Shown here one piece after another: positions 57,599 through 64,000 of a stretch of 64,000 nt of DNA. The stretch is from Gammaproteobacteria bacterium. GTDB lineage: Bacteria > Pseudomonadota > Gammaproteobacteria > Pseudomonadales > Azotimanducaceae_A. The stretch covers positions 89,694 through 153,693 of the forward strand of contig DUAT01000072.1 in NCBI GenBank assembly GCA_012960755.1, in the 5' to 3' direction. The notes under the pieces were generated by a model. That model had not been told where the DNA came from, made no database searches, and saw only the letters and a list, made by a program, of their open reading frames with translations. Position 1 is the first letter of the stretch, and every line of letters begins with the position of its first letter. Made by a program: the position numbers and the translations under genes.

Positions 57599-58273
57599 CT
57601 AGTTTTTCTTGGCCGGCTGTTTGAAAATTACCGTTCGCTCATTAGGATTCATACGGCTGCGATCATGTTGGTTCAGATACTGGCGTAATTGCCTTTGCTT
57701 ATCTTGGTCAAGTTCTCGCAGCACCGTGAAATCTTTCTTGCCCGCGCTAAAAGCCTCCTGGGATCGGGTAATATCTTTCAGATCTGCAGATGCGGTTTGA
57801 GCATCAATACCAGGCGCCTGCCTGAATGCATCTCTCACATTGGAAGGGTTGATAACGACATCCGCCTCGTTATCAGCGTCTGCAACCTCAACGCCACCCC
57901 GCGATTCAGTCATTGAGATATTGAACCCGGCAAACACTGCAACCACCATCGACGCGGCTACTGCAAGCCCCAGTGCCGGTTTTGCCCAGTTTGATCGGAT
58001 AATGCCTGAAGCGGTCGACCGGGACAGGGTACCGGAGAATTTTGGAACAGTTTCCTGGTCAATTGCGGCACAAATCCGGCGGTGTAATTCCAGATGTTGA
58101 GCGCTGTTAAGCGAATTTTCGCCACGAACCACGGTGCGAATGGCCTGGTAGGATACAAATTGTTCTCGAATAGAAGGATCATCACTGTACTGACGCAGTA
58201 AACGATGCAACTCGATCTCGCTGATTTCCTCGTCTACCAGGGCTGAAATGGATTCTTTAACTTTTTCTGTCAC
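57599..58273 (-). CDS. rseA: anti-sigma-E factor RseA/MucA
   Basis: Holds sigma-E at the inner membrane until cleaved by DegS and RseP. It has 224 residues: cytosolic anti-sigma domain (SALVDEEISEIELHRLLRQY), one membrane helix (PALGLAVAASMVVAVFAGF, about residues 110-130), and a periplasmic part ending FKQPAKKN. The start is GTG at 58273 with AGGGTG upstream; that ribosome site belongs to a unit repeated three times in the leader. Confidence 0.92.
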   Translation of the reverse strand: MTEKVKESISALVDEEISEIELHRLLRQYSDDPSIREQFVSYQAIRTVVRGENSLNSAQHLELHRRICAAIDQETVPKFSGTLSRSTASGIIRSNWAKPALGLAVAASMVVAVFAGFNISMTESRGGVEVADADNEADVVINPSNVRDAFRQAPGIDAQTASADLKDITRSQEAFSAGKKDFTVLRELDQDKQRQLRQYLNQHDRSRMNPNERTVIFKQPAKKN

Positions 58274-58278
58274 TTATT

Positions 58279-58329
58279 TTTCACCCTGTAGAGCATAGTT
58301 TCACCCTGTTGGATATACGTTTCACCCTG
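58279..58329. repeat. triplicated TTTCACCCTG unit covering the rseA ribosome binding site
   Basis: Exact copies of TTTCACCCTG at 58279-58288, 58299-58308 and 58320-58329, a period of 20-21 bases. On the rseA transcript each copy reads CAGGGTGAAA. The last copy before the GTG start is the likely Shine-Dalgarno sequence of rseA; the other two are extra copies upstream. Confidence 0.85.
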
Positions 58330-58424
58330 CATGCGGCTCTTTGTCACTGTCTGTGTAAGCTTGTTTGCCATAAATTATCTATGTTACTTGTCTGTCATGC
58401 TTGTTTGTCACTACTTTTTCGTCA

Positions 58425-59003
58425 TCAAAGGTCAATTGCCGCAATCTTCTTTTCGATCGCTTCCCTGGCCCGAAATATCCTTGATCTCACCGTACCGACG
58501 GGGCATTCCATAATCTCTGCAATTTCCTCATAACTGAGACCTTCAAACTCCCTTAAAGTTATGGCAACTTTCAAGTCTTCAGCTAGATCATCAATAGCCT
58601 TATAAACTACCGCCTCCAACTGGTCGGTTGCAAGACTATTCTCAGGATTCTGAATGTCGGCCAGCGCACCTGAGTTTTCCTGAAATTCTCCTTCATCGAT
58701 GTCTACATCTGTACTCGGAGGTCTCCTTGATCGCGACACCAGGTGATTCTTCGCTGTATTTATGGCTATCCGATAAAGCCACGTGTAAAACGCGCTATCT
58801 CCTCGAAATCTCGGTAACGCCCGGTATGCCTTAATAAAGGCCTCTTGCGTCACATCCTGAACTTCATCCTGATCCCTGAGATAGCGACTCACCAGAGCAA
58901 CAATTTTGTGTTGATACTTCAGTACCAACAGATCATAAGCTCGTTTATCTCCGCGTTGTACCCGTTCTACTAATTGCTGGTCCGTCTCCTTTTGAGGTAT
59001 CAC
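58425..59003 (-). CDS. rpoE: RNA polymerase sigma-E factor (RpoE/AlgU)
   Basis: Extracytoplasmic stress sigma factor. About 192 residues. Region 2 has AFIKAYRALPRFRGDSAFYTW, region 4 has GLSYEEIAEIMECPVGTVRSR; both are nearly identical to E. coli RpoE. No ATG is available. I choose GTG at 59003 because GGGG lies six bases before it; TTG at 59015 is the alternative. The 151-base gap to rseA contains repeats. Confidence 0.95.
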   Translation of the reverse strand: MIPQKETDQQLVERVQRGDKRAYDLLVLKYQHKIVALVSRYLRDQDEVQDVTQEAFIKAYRALPRFRGDSAFYTWLYRIAINTAKNHLVSRSRRPPSTDVDIDEGEFQENSGALADIQNPENSLATDQLEAVVYKAIDDLAEDLKVAITLREFEGLSYEEIAEIMECPVGTVRSRIFRAREAIEKKIAAIDL

Positions 59004-59015
59004 ATCAATCCCCAA

Positions 59016-59363
59016 TACAGCTTTGGACTTTATGCAGGGTCGAGCTATGAATTGATAGACACCTCATCGACACAATAGTTCGCTCACTCACCCTTTTTAT
59101 ACAAATAATTACGTAAAGCTATATAAAGTTCTGAAAAACCTTCAAAACAACGTCAGTTTCACCGGAGAGCGCCTGATTAACGTCTCAATCAGGGGCTCTT
59201 GGTGTGCATAATACCAATGCCATTGCTTACGAGGCAAACTGCCAACCGCTCACCCTTCGTCTTCTCCCGCAGGCTGCCAGGAGAATGAAACACCATTTCC
59301 CTCGGTCGCTCTATTTAGGTAATCTTGGCGCCCATTTTGTCGCATTAGAACAGTCAAAAACCG
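59016..59363. promoter_or_regulatory. 348-base divergent rpoE/nadB control region with a hairpin
   Basis: No gene is supported. A 13-base-arm inverted repeat with one mismatch (AGAGCGCCTGATT / AATCAGGGGCTCT) with an 8-base loop lies at 59166-59199; no T-run follows on either strand, so it is more likely an operator or leader structure than a terminator. An AGAACTT sequence on the minus strand at 59126-59132 resembles a sigma-E -35 box, but I cannot find a matching -10. Confidence 0.45.
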
Positions 59364-60968
59364 GTGAATACAGAAACTCATACTCATGACGTGCTGATTA
59401 TTGGCAGCGGTGCAGCCGGAATGACCGCCGCGCTGAAGCTCCCCCAGGCGTATTCAATTGCCATGTTGTGCAAGGATGTTGCCAACGAGGGATCCACCTA
59501 CTATGCCCAGGGCGGAGTCGCGGCGGTGCTGGACGAATATGACACGATTGAATCTCACATCACCGATACCCTTGATGCCGGGGCCGGACTGTGTCATGAA
59601 GACGTAGTCCGGTTTACAGTTGAACACAGCGCCGAGGTCGTCAACTGGCTGGTTGACCTGGGCGTTGAATTCGACAAGGAAACCCAACCCGACGGCAGGC
59701 AGGAGTTTCATCTCACCAAGGAAGGCGGGCACAGCCACCGGCGGGTGATTCATGCGGCGGATGCCACCGGCAGAGAACTCGCCTCAAAGCTCGAACAGGG
59801 TTTGTCGACCCATCAAAATGTCGAAATATTCGAAAAGTACGTGGCCGTCGACCTGATCACCAAAGATCGAATCGGACAGCCCGGTAATGCCTGTATTGGG
59901 GCTTATGTGCTTAACCTGGAAAGTAGCCACGTCGAACTCTTCCGCGCCAGATATGTCATCGTCGCTACGGGGGGCGCCAGTAAGGTTTACCTGTACACCA
60001 GCAATCCCGACACGGCGTCCGGTGACGGTATTGCCATGGCCTGGCGAGCGGGTTGTCGGGTCGCCAACATGGAATTTAACCAGTTCCATCCCACCTGCCT
60101 TTACCATCCAGAAGCGAGGTCTTTTTTAGTTTCTGAAGCGCTGCGTGGCGAAGGCGCCACGCTCATACTGCCCGATGGTAGCCGATTTATGCACAGATTC
60201 GATGATCGTGCAGAACTGGCCCCCAGGGATATTGTTGCCCGCGCCATTGACCATGAAATGAAACGCCTGGGTTGTGATTGTGTTTACCTCGACATCAGTC
60301 ACAAAGAACCTGAATTCATCAAGAGTCACTTCCCCACAATCTATACGCGCTGCCTTGAACTCGGTATCGACATTACACAATCAGCGATACCGATTGTGCC
60401 TGCGGCTCACTACACCTGTGGCGGCATCGTCACGGACAAATCAGGCCTGACTGATATCCCCAATCTCTACGCCATTGGCGAGTCCAGCTTCACCGGTCTG
60501 CACGGCGCAAATCGAATGGCGAGCAATTCACTGTTGGAGTGTATGGTGTTCGCCATCGAGGCGGCCAAACATATCCGCACCAATGAGGTCACCTGGGAGG
60601 ATTGGAAGATACCTCACTGGGATGAATCCCAGGTCACCAACTCTGATGAAGATGTGGTTATTTCACACAATTGGGAAGAGTTAAGGCGCTTTATGTGGGA
60701 CTACGTTGGTATCGTCCGGACCAGCAAACGATTGCAACGGGCCAGGCGTAGAGTCCAGTTGCTAAATCAGGAGGTGACGGAGTATTACAGTAATTACCGA
60801 ATCAGCAGCGACCTGATCGAACTACGAAACCTGATGAAAGTGGCTGACCTGATTATTCAATCGGCAATACAGCGAAAGGAAAGCCGCGGATTGCACTTCA
60901 CCCTTGATTACCCTGAATTGAATGAATTTCCCGCTGATACAGTACTGGTGCCACCTCGATTCGGATAG
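59364..60968 (+). CDS. nadB: L-aspartate oxidase
   Basis: Flavoprotein that oxidises aspartate to iminoaspartate, the first step of NAD synthesis. It has 534 residues, with the FAD motif [24 protein letters not shown], the substrate region [27 protein letters not shown] (arginines present) and the C-terminal helical domain. The start is GTG at 59364. It is divergent from rpoE, as in Pseudomonas. Confidence 0.96.
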   Translation: MNTETHTHDVLIIGSGAAGMTAALKLPQAYSIAMLCKDVANEGSTYYAQGGVAAVLDEYDTIESHITDTLDAGAGLCHEDVVRFTVEHSAEVVNWLVDLGVEFDKETQPDGRQEFHLTKEGGHSHRRVIHAADATGRELASKLEQGLSTHQNVEIFEKYVAVDLITKDRIGQPGNACIGAYVLNLESSHVELFRARYVIVATGGASKVYLYTSNPDTASGDGIAMAWRAGCRVANMEFNQFHPTCLYHPEARSFLVSEALRGEGATLILPDGSRFMHRFDDRAELAPRDIVARAIDHEMKRLGCDCVYLDISHKEPEFIKSHFPTIYTRCLELGIDITQSAIPIVPAAHYTCGGIVTDKSGLTDIPNLYAIGESSFTGLHGANRMASNSLLECMVFAIEAAKHIRTNEVTWEDWKIPHWDESQVTNSDEDVVISHNWEELRRFMWDYVGIVRTSKRLQRARRRVQLLNQEVTEYYSNYRISSDLIELRNLMKVADLIIQSAIQRKESRGLHFTLDYPELNEFPADTVLVPPRFG

Positions 60969-60997
60969 CAGGTTAACCGGCTATTCAGCCTGGAAAC

Positions 60998-61489
60998 TCA
61001 GCCCTGAAAACAATATAGCAGGAAGTAAATTCGGCTTCGCCTGTGATCAAATTCAGAGAGGCTGTCAGGCATTAGAACCATCGGATAGAACCCGGCCTTG
61101 TCTCGAAAGACGGCGACAACCAGCCATGGCCAAACCAATACCTCGCCACTTTGACGCACCTGCCTGGTATCCCCATTAACCAGTGTGATCTGCCAATGAT
61201 TGGAATCTGCCTGAATTCGACTGATTGCCAGTGGATGGCGCAGTACCGACAGGCGGCCAAAGTGAAGCAACGAGATAGCTGCAAACAGCACAACCATGAG
61301 TTCAAGCCAGAGTGGCTGCTGGACCAAAAAAACACAAACAACAGCCAATCCGTGGACAATCAACATCAAACCAAGATGCAGAAAGGAGGGTTTGCAACGA
61401 ATGTCCAGATTATCCATGCAGATCATCCATGTCGGTCCCACGTCTGGTGTCGCACGGTATTCTCCTGGTAATGGTTCAAGGCTGGACAC
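60998..61489 (-). CDS. YgfX-like membrane protein
   Basis: A 163-residue protein with two adjacent membrane helices (LGLMLIVHGLAVVCVFLV and LELMVVLFAAISLLHFG) and a small soluble C-terminal domain. Its overlap of 14 bases with sdhE is the arrangement of ygfX-sdhE in gammaproteobacteria. In E. coli the YgfX homologue has been described both as a membrane partner of SdhE and as an inhibitor of division proteins; the role here is inferred from position. A later Met (residue 22 or 25) is an alternative start. Confidence 0.75.
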   Translation of the reverse strand: MSSLEPLPGEYRATPDVGPTWMICMDNLDIRCKPSFLHLGLMLIVHGLAVVCVFLVQQPLWLELMVVLFAAISLLHFGRLSVLRHPLAISRIQADSNHWQITLVNGDTRQVRQSGEVLVWPWLVVAVFRDKAGFYPMVLMPDSLSEFDHRRSRIYFLLYCFQG

Positions 61490-61727
61490 GCGCCAGGATA
61501 ATCTTTACCAGCTCAGCCATCCCCGGATCAGAAGGTGATGCCTTTTGACTGAACCATTGCAACAGATCAGGATCATCCTGCTCTAACAGGTTTTCGAAGG
61601 CTCGTTGCTGTTTCTCTGGTAAATCCCGGTAGGCTTCATCAAAAAATGGTAGCAGCAGCAGATCCAGTTCCAACATCCCTCTTCTGCTGCGCCATCTCAT
61701 TCGATTTAGTTTTAAGTCTTCTGGCAT
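61476..61727 (-). CDS. sdhE: FAD assembly factor SdhE
   Basis: Helps attach FAD covalently to succinate dehydrogenase and fumarate reductase. It has 83 residues, the family length. The signature RMRWRSRRGMLELDLLLLPF contains the conserved RGM(L)E needed for flavinylation, followed by an acidic helix. It is divergent from ygfZ over 80 bases. Confidence 0.93.
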   Translation of the reverse strand: MPEDLKLNRMRWRSRRGMLELDLLLLPFFDEAYRDLPEKQQRAFENLLEQDDPDLLQWFSQKASPSDPGMAELVKIILARVQP

Positions 61728-61807
61728 TAATCGTTTACCTTGCCCTCATAATAGGCTATTCCAAAAATTATACCTTTTTCAATTCCTGAACAGGTAAGAT
61801 ATAAACC

Positions 61808-62668
61808 ATGGATGAACTGCTTTCTCTCTCACGGTTCGGTTTTCTTTCGGTTACCGGCAAAGACGCGACAAAATTTCTTCAGGGTTACACCACCTGTGAT
61901 CTTGAAGTTCTGGACCCGGGGGAAGTTCGTCTCGGAGCAATTTGCAATATTCAGGGACGAATGGTGTCAAATTTTTACGTCGTGGCTATCGACGACGGTT
62001 ATCTGTTGCGAATGTCACGTAGCCTCGTATCTCCGACACAGGGATTTTTGAAGAAATACATCGTTTTCTCAAAAGCAGTAACCAGGGATCTGTCTGACAG
62101 TTATCACTGCTATGGTCGCATGGAATCCATGGCAGGTTTCCCACCAATACCAGGAACGTTCTCTGTCATTGACGACGACAAAGTCATTTGCGTTGATGGG
62201 ACACGGTATGAAATCTGGACAGGCAAGTCGAGGAGTGCAGCTGATGACATTTCACCCTGGATTGCAGCAGATATTATGCAGGGACATGCCTGGGTCGATG
62301 AGCACTCGGCAAATAGCTTCATACCACAGATGTTTAACCAGCACGAACTAGGTGGAATCAGCTTCGACAAGGGTTGTTACCTGGGCCAGGAAATCGTGGC
62401 ACGCATGCAGTATCGGGGCGAGCTCAAGAAACGCCTGCATCGGGGTCATGCGAGGCAAACCACAGCCATCAAAAATGGTGATAATTTACTCAACAACGCG
62501 AACAGATCAGTGGGGACTATTGTTACCAGCCAGGGGCAGGAATTTCTCGCAGTGATCCAGACAAAATCTACCGATGACGGTCAGTATTTCCTGGCTGACC
62601 AGACCGCTTTGACGGTCGTAGACCTCGCTAATGCCAAGCAGGGCCTTCAAGTGTCAAGCTTAATCTGA
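61808..62668 (+). CDS. ygfZ: folate-binding protein YgfZ
   Basis: Folate-dependent helper in iron-sulfur protein maintenance and tRNA modification. It has 286 residues with the GcvT-like fold; the signature KGCYLGQEIVAR carries Cys190. SRFGFLSVTGKDATKFLQGY at the N-terminus is also typical. Its 3' end overlaps the next, converging gene by nine bases. Confidence 0.93.
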   Translation: MDELLSLSRFGFLSVTGKDATKFLQGYTTCDLEVLDPGEVRLGAICNIQGRMVSNFYVVAIDDGYLLRMSRSLVSPTQGFLKKYIVFSKAVTRDLSDSYHCYGRMESMAGFPPIPGTFSVIDDDKVICVDGTRYEIWTGKSRSAADDISPWIAADIMQGHAWVDEHSANSFIPQMFNQHELGGISFDKGCYLGQEIVARMQYRGELKKRLHRGHARQTTAIKNGDNLLNNANRSVGTIVTSQGQEFLAVIQTKSTDDGQYFLADQTALTVVDLANAKQGLQVSSLI

Positions 62669-63655
62669 TACAAGCTTGTAAGTCGCTCTGACCAGCTGTA
62701 TGCCAACTTCTGCTGAGCCACCGTTGTTCAGTGTCCAGCAGGTACCGAGGGTGGCATCAATAAATGCGGCCCGCGCCAAATCGGTGATCCCGTAGCCCAG
62801 GATTTCGCCGAAAACCTGATATCTCGCTAAAAGCAGTTCGCACAAATCATCAACGTGCGCGTCGATAACTCTGGAATCACCCTGCAGCTCATCCTCAAGA
62901 AAGTTGTGCAGGAACCTGCCACACTCGAGTATTTTAGGTCCAATAACACCTTTTGGATCGATCGCTACCCAGCCTCTTTGAGTGTCCAGTAGTATGTTTT
63001 CATGGTGCAGGTCCCCATGAAGCACATAGCGCTGCGGTGACCCGGACTCCAGATAAGCAAAAGCCGCTTCTGCGGCAACCAGATAGTCAAGAAATTCAGT
63101 TTCTTCGGGATACTTTTCCCGAAACTCGCTGAATCCTCCCTTTATCCAGCGGTCAAACGTCGGCAAATCAATATGCTGTGATATATCTCTGGTGCCAGGC
63201 GCTGAATCTGGTTCTGAATAACGCACCGGAAGATTCTGCATCAACTCGATAGCTGACTTTATTTCGTTCTTGTCATTGCTAATGTCATTAGCGCGCTGGC
63301 GCAAGGTGGTACCGGGATCGAGCCGCTCCAGCAGCAGGGCACCCAGTGTTTCGTCTGCATCAAGAATTTGAACTGCTGACCGGCCCCGATAGAATCTCAG
63401 CGTCTTTATCTCGGTTAGCTGTTCTGGATGGGGGTGGCCAATCTTGAGGACCCGTGGATCTCCGGTTACTGACTCAGCCAGATAGATCATATTGATGGGC
63501 AGACCGATCGTTACCGACTCCTTTAACACCAATTCCCAGCGTTCCACAAAGGTCTTAAGCAAACCGGGATAATCGGCAATCCATGCGGGTCCGGATTCCG
63601 GAAACTCCTTTACAATGGCTTCCCGCCTTGACGCCGGTAATTCATAGCCAACCAT
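62660..63655 (-). CDS. aminoglycoside phosphotransferase-fold protein (APH(6)/hydroxyurea kinase-like)
   Basis: A small-molecule kinase-fold protein of about 331 residues from ATG at 63655. The catalytic loop HGDLHHENILL and the following AIDPKGVIG are typical of the family that includes streptomycin 6-kinases; an N-terminal LKIGHPHPEQLTEIKTLRFY segment supplies a Lys and Glu for nucleotide binding. The substrate is unknown, and resistance cannot be assumed. An in-frame ATG at 63784 would overlap the upstream dehydrogenase by 77 bases, so I prefer the inner start. Confidence 0.75.
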   Translation of the reverse strand: MVGYELPASRREAIVKEFPESGPAWIADYPGLLKTFVERWELVLKESVTIGLPINMIYLAESVTGDPRVLKIGHPHPEQLTEIKTLRFYRGRSAVQILDADETLGALLLERLDPGTTLRQRANDISNDKNEIKSAIELMQNLPVRYSEPDSAPGTRDISQHIDLPTFDRWIKGGFSEFREKYPEETEFLDYLVAAEAAFAYLESGSPQRYVLHGDLHHENILLDTQRGWVAIDPKGVIGPKILECGRFLHNFLEDELQGDSRVIDAHVDDLCELLLARYQVFGEILGYGITDLARAAFIDATLGTCWTLNNGGSAEVGIQLVRATYKLVSD

Positions 63656-63707
63656 TGGCTGGTCTATTCCTGCCCTGTAATTGTTAGGTAAGGTCTCAAT
63701 CCCCGGC

Positions 63708-64000
63708 TCATGTGATCTTTGTGAAGATCTTTTGAATGCTGGAAAAATCAATTCTGCCGTTCCCGTCTTTGGCGTGATTGACATACAGATTCCTTGCCAG
63801 TGACCCCATGGGTGTGGACGCGCCCTGTTCCAGGGCAGATTCCATCGCCAACCCCAGATCCTTGACCATCAGGTCGACCAGGAACCCCCCCTCGTAGTTG
63901 TTGGAAGCGGGTGCCGCTGCCATGACGCCGGGATAGGGGTTATAGACCTGCAATGCCCAATTTCCACCGGAGCTTTCGCGCATGATCTCGGATAGCACAG
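63708..64000 (-). CDS. 3-hydroxyisobutyrate dehydrogenase, C-terminal part (N-terminus beyond right edge)
   Basis: Only the last 97 or so residues are present; the gene begins outside the window. The segment NWALQVYNPYPGVMAAAP, the helix FLVDLMVKDLGLAMESA with its conserved Lys, and the final DFSSIQKIF match 3-hydroxyisobutyrate dehydrogenase (MmsB), an enzyme of valine breakdown. An MmsB paralogue of the same beta-hydroxyacid dehydrogenase family is possible. Confidence 0.85.
   Translation of the reverse strand, partial: VLSEIMRESSGGNWALQVYNPYPGVMAAAPASNNYEGGFLVDLMVKDLGLAMESALEQGASTPMGSLARNLYVNHAKDGNGRIDFSSIQKIFTKIT

Noticed and set aside
59126..59132. AGAACTT as a sigma-E -35 box for rpoE autoregulation.
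   Set aside because: No TCTGA/TCAAA-like -10 box is found 16-17 bases downstream, so I do not call a promoter.
59204..59389. 61-codon frame upstream of nadB.
   Set aside because: It overlaps the nadB start out of frame and shows no conserved features; treated as non-coding control region.

Overview
The window is a gene-dense chromosomal segment of a Gram-negative gammaproteobacterium. The evidence is a full BamA/Skp/RseP/Lpx outer-membrane gene set, an RpoE-RseA-RseB-RseC-DegP (AlgU-MucABCD) cluster with nadB divergent to it, the order map-glnD-dapC-dapD-dapE, relA-rlmD-cysM facing a BarA/GacS-type gene, and a long-form DapD. This order resembles Pseudomonadales and the marine gammaproteobacterial groups near them more than enterics. 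Base composition looks near 50% GC except for a strongly AT-rich island at about 40.8-41.2 kb. I see no tRNA, rRNA, CRISPR array, prophage or transposase gene.

Layout. (1) 1-22.2 kb, minus strand: the classical supercluster read right to left: rpsB, tsf, pyrH, frr, cdsA, dxr, rseP, bamA, skp, lpxD, fabZ, lpxB, rnhB, then (after an inserted enoyl-reductase-like gene and a plus-strand GST gene) dnaE, tilS and a pyrG cut by the left edge. Three genes normally found inside this series are absent from their places: uppS (frr/cdsA), lpxA (fabZ/lpxB) and accA (dnaE/tilS). A 271-bp palindromic repeat element lies where lpxA should be. (2) 22.6-36.4 kb, plus strand: map, glnD, dapC, dapD, dapE, an unknown 125-residue protein, gspN, gspC, gspD and plsB. 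(3) 36.4-41.9 kb: rsmJ, tsaB and a DinG/YoaA helicase (minus), mobA (plus), then a lysine-alanine repeat histone H1-like gene and adk (minus). (4) 42-48.8 kb: relA, rlmD and cysM (minus) and, divergently, a BarA/GacS-like hybrid protein that seems to have lost its kinase catalytic residues but keeps receiver and HPt domains. (5) 49-59 kb, minus: recO, era, rnc, a DUF4845 protein, lepB, lepA, degP/mucD, rseC, rseB, rseA, rpoE. (6) 59.3-64 kb: nadB (plus), ygfX and sdhE (minus), ygfZ (plus), an aminoglycoside-phosphotransferase-fold protein (minus) and the C-terminal end of a 3-hydroxyisobutyrate dehydrogenase cut by the right edge.

How the genes work together. Much of the window builds and watches the cell envelope: lipid A (lpxD, fabZ, lpxB), phospholipid (plsB, cdsA), isoprenoid (dxr), peptidoglycan/lysine precursors (dapCDE), outer-membrane protein assembly (bamA, skp), secretion (lepB, gspNCD) and the sigma-E stress circuit with its site-2 protease RseP. 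Another set serves translation and nucleotides (rpsB, tsf, frr, pyrH, pyrG, tilS, map, era, rnc, lepA, rlmD, rsmJ, tsaB, adk), with relA and glnD for starvation and nitrogen signalling.

A recurring oddity is short tandem repetition with units of 12-20 bp. Repeats lie across stop codons (pyrH, mobA), around start regions (rseA, fabZ), in spacers (39.7 kb, 7.9 kb) and in frame inside genes (rpsB tail, the BarA-like gene, plsB, the histone-like gene). Non-ATG starts are also frequent. The observations most worth following up are the BarA-like pseudokinase and the loss of lpxA at a junction occupied by a repeat element whose end appears to supply the lpxB ribosome binding site.
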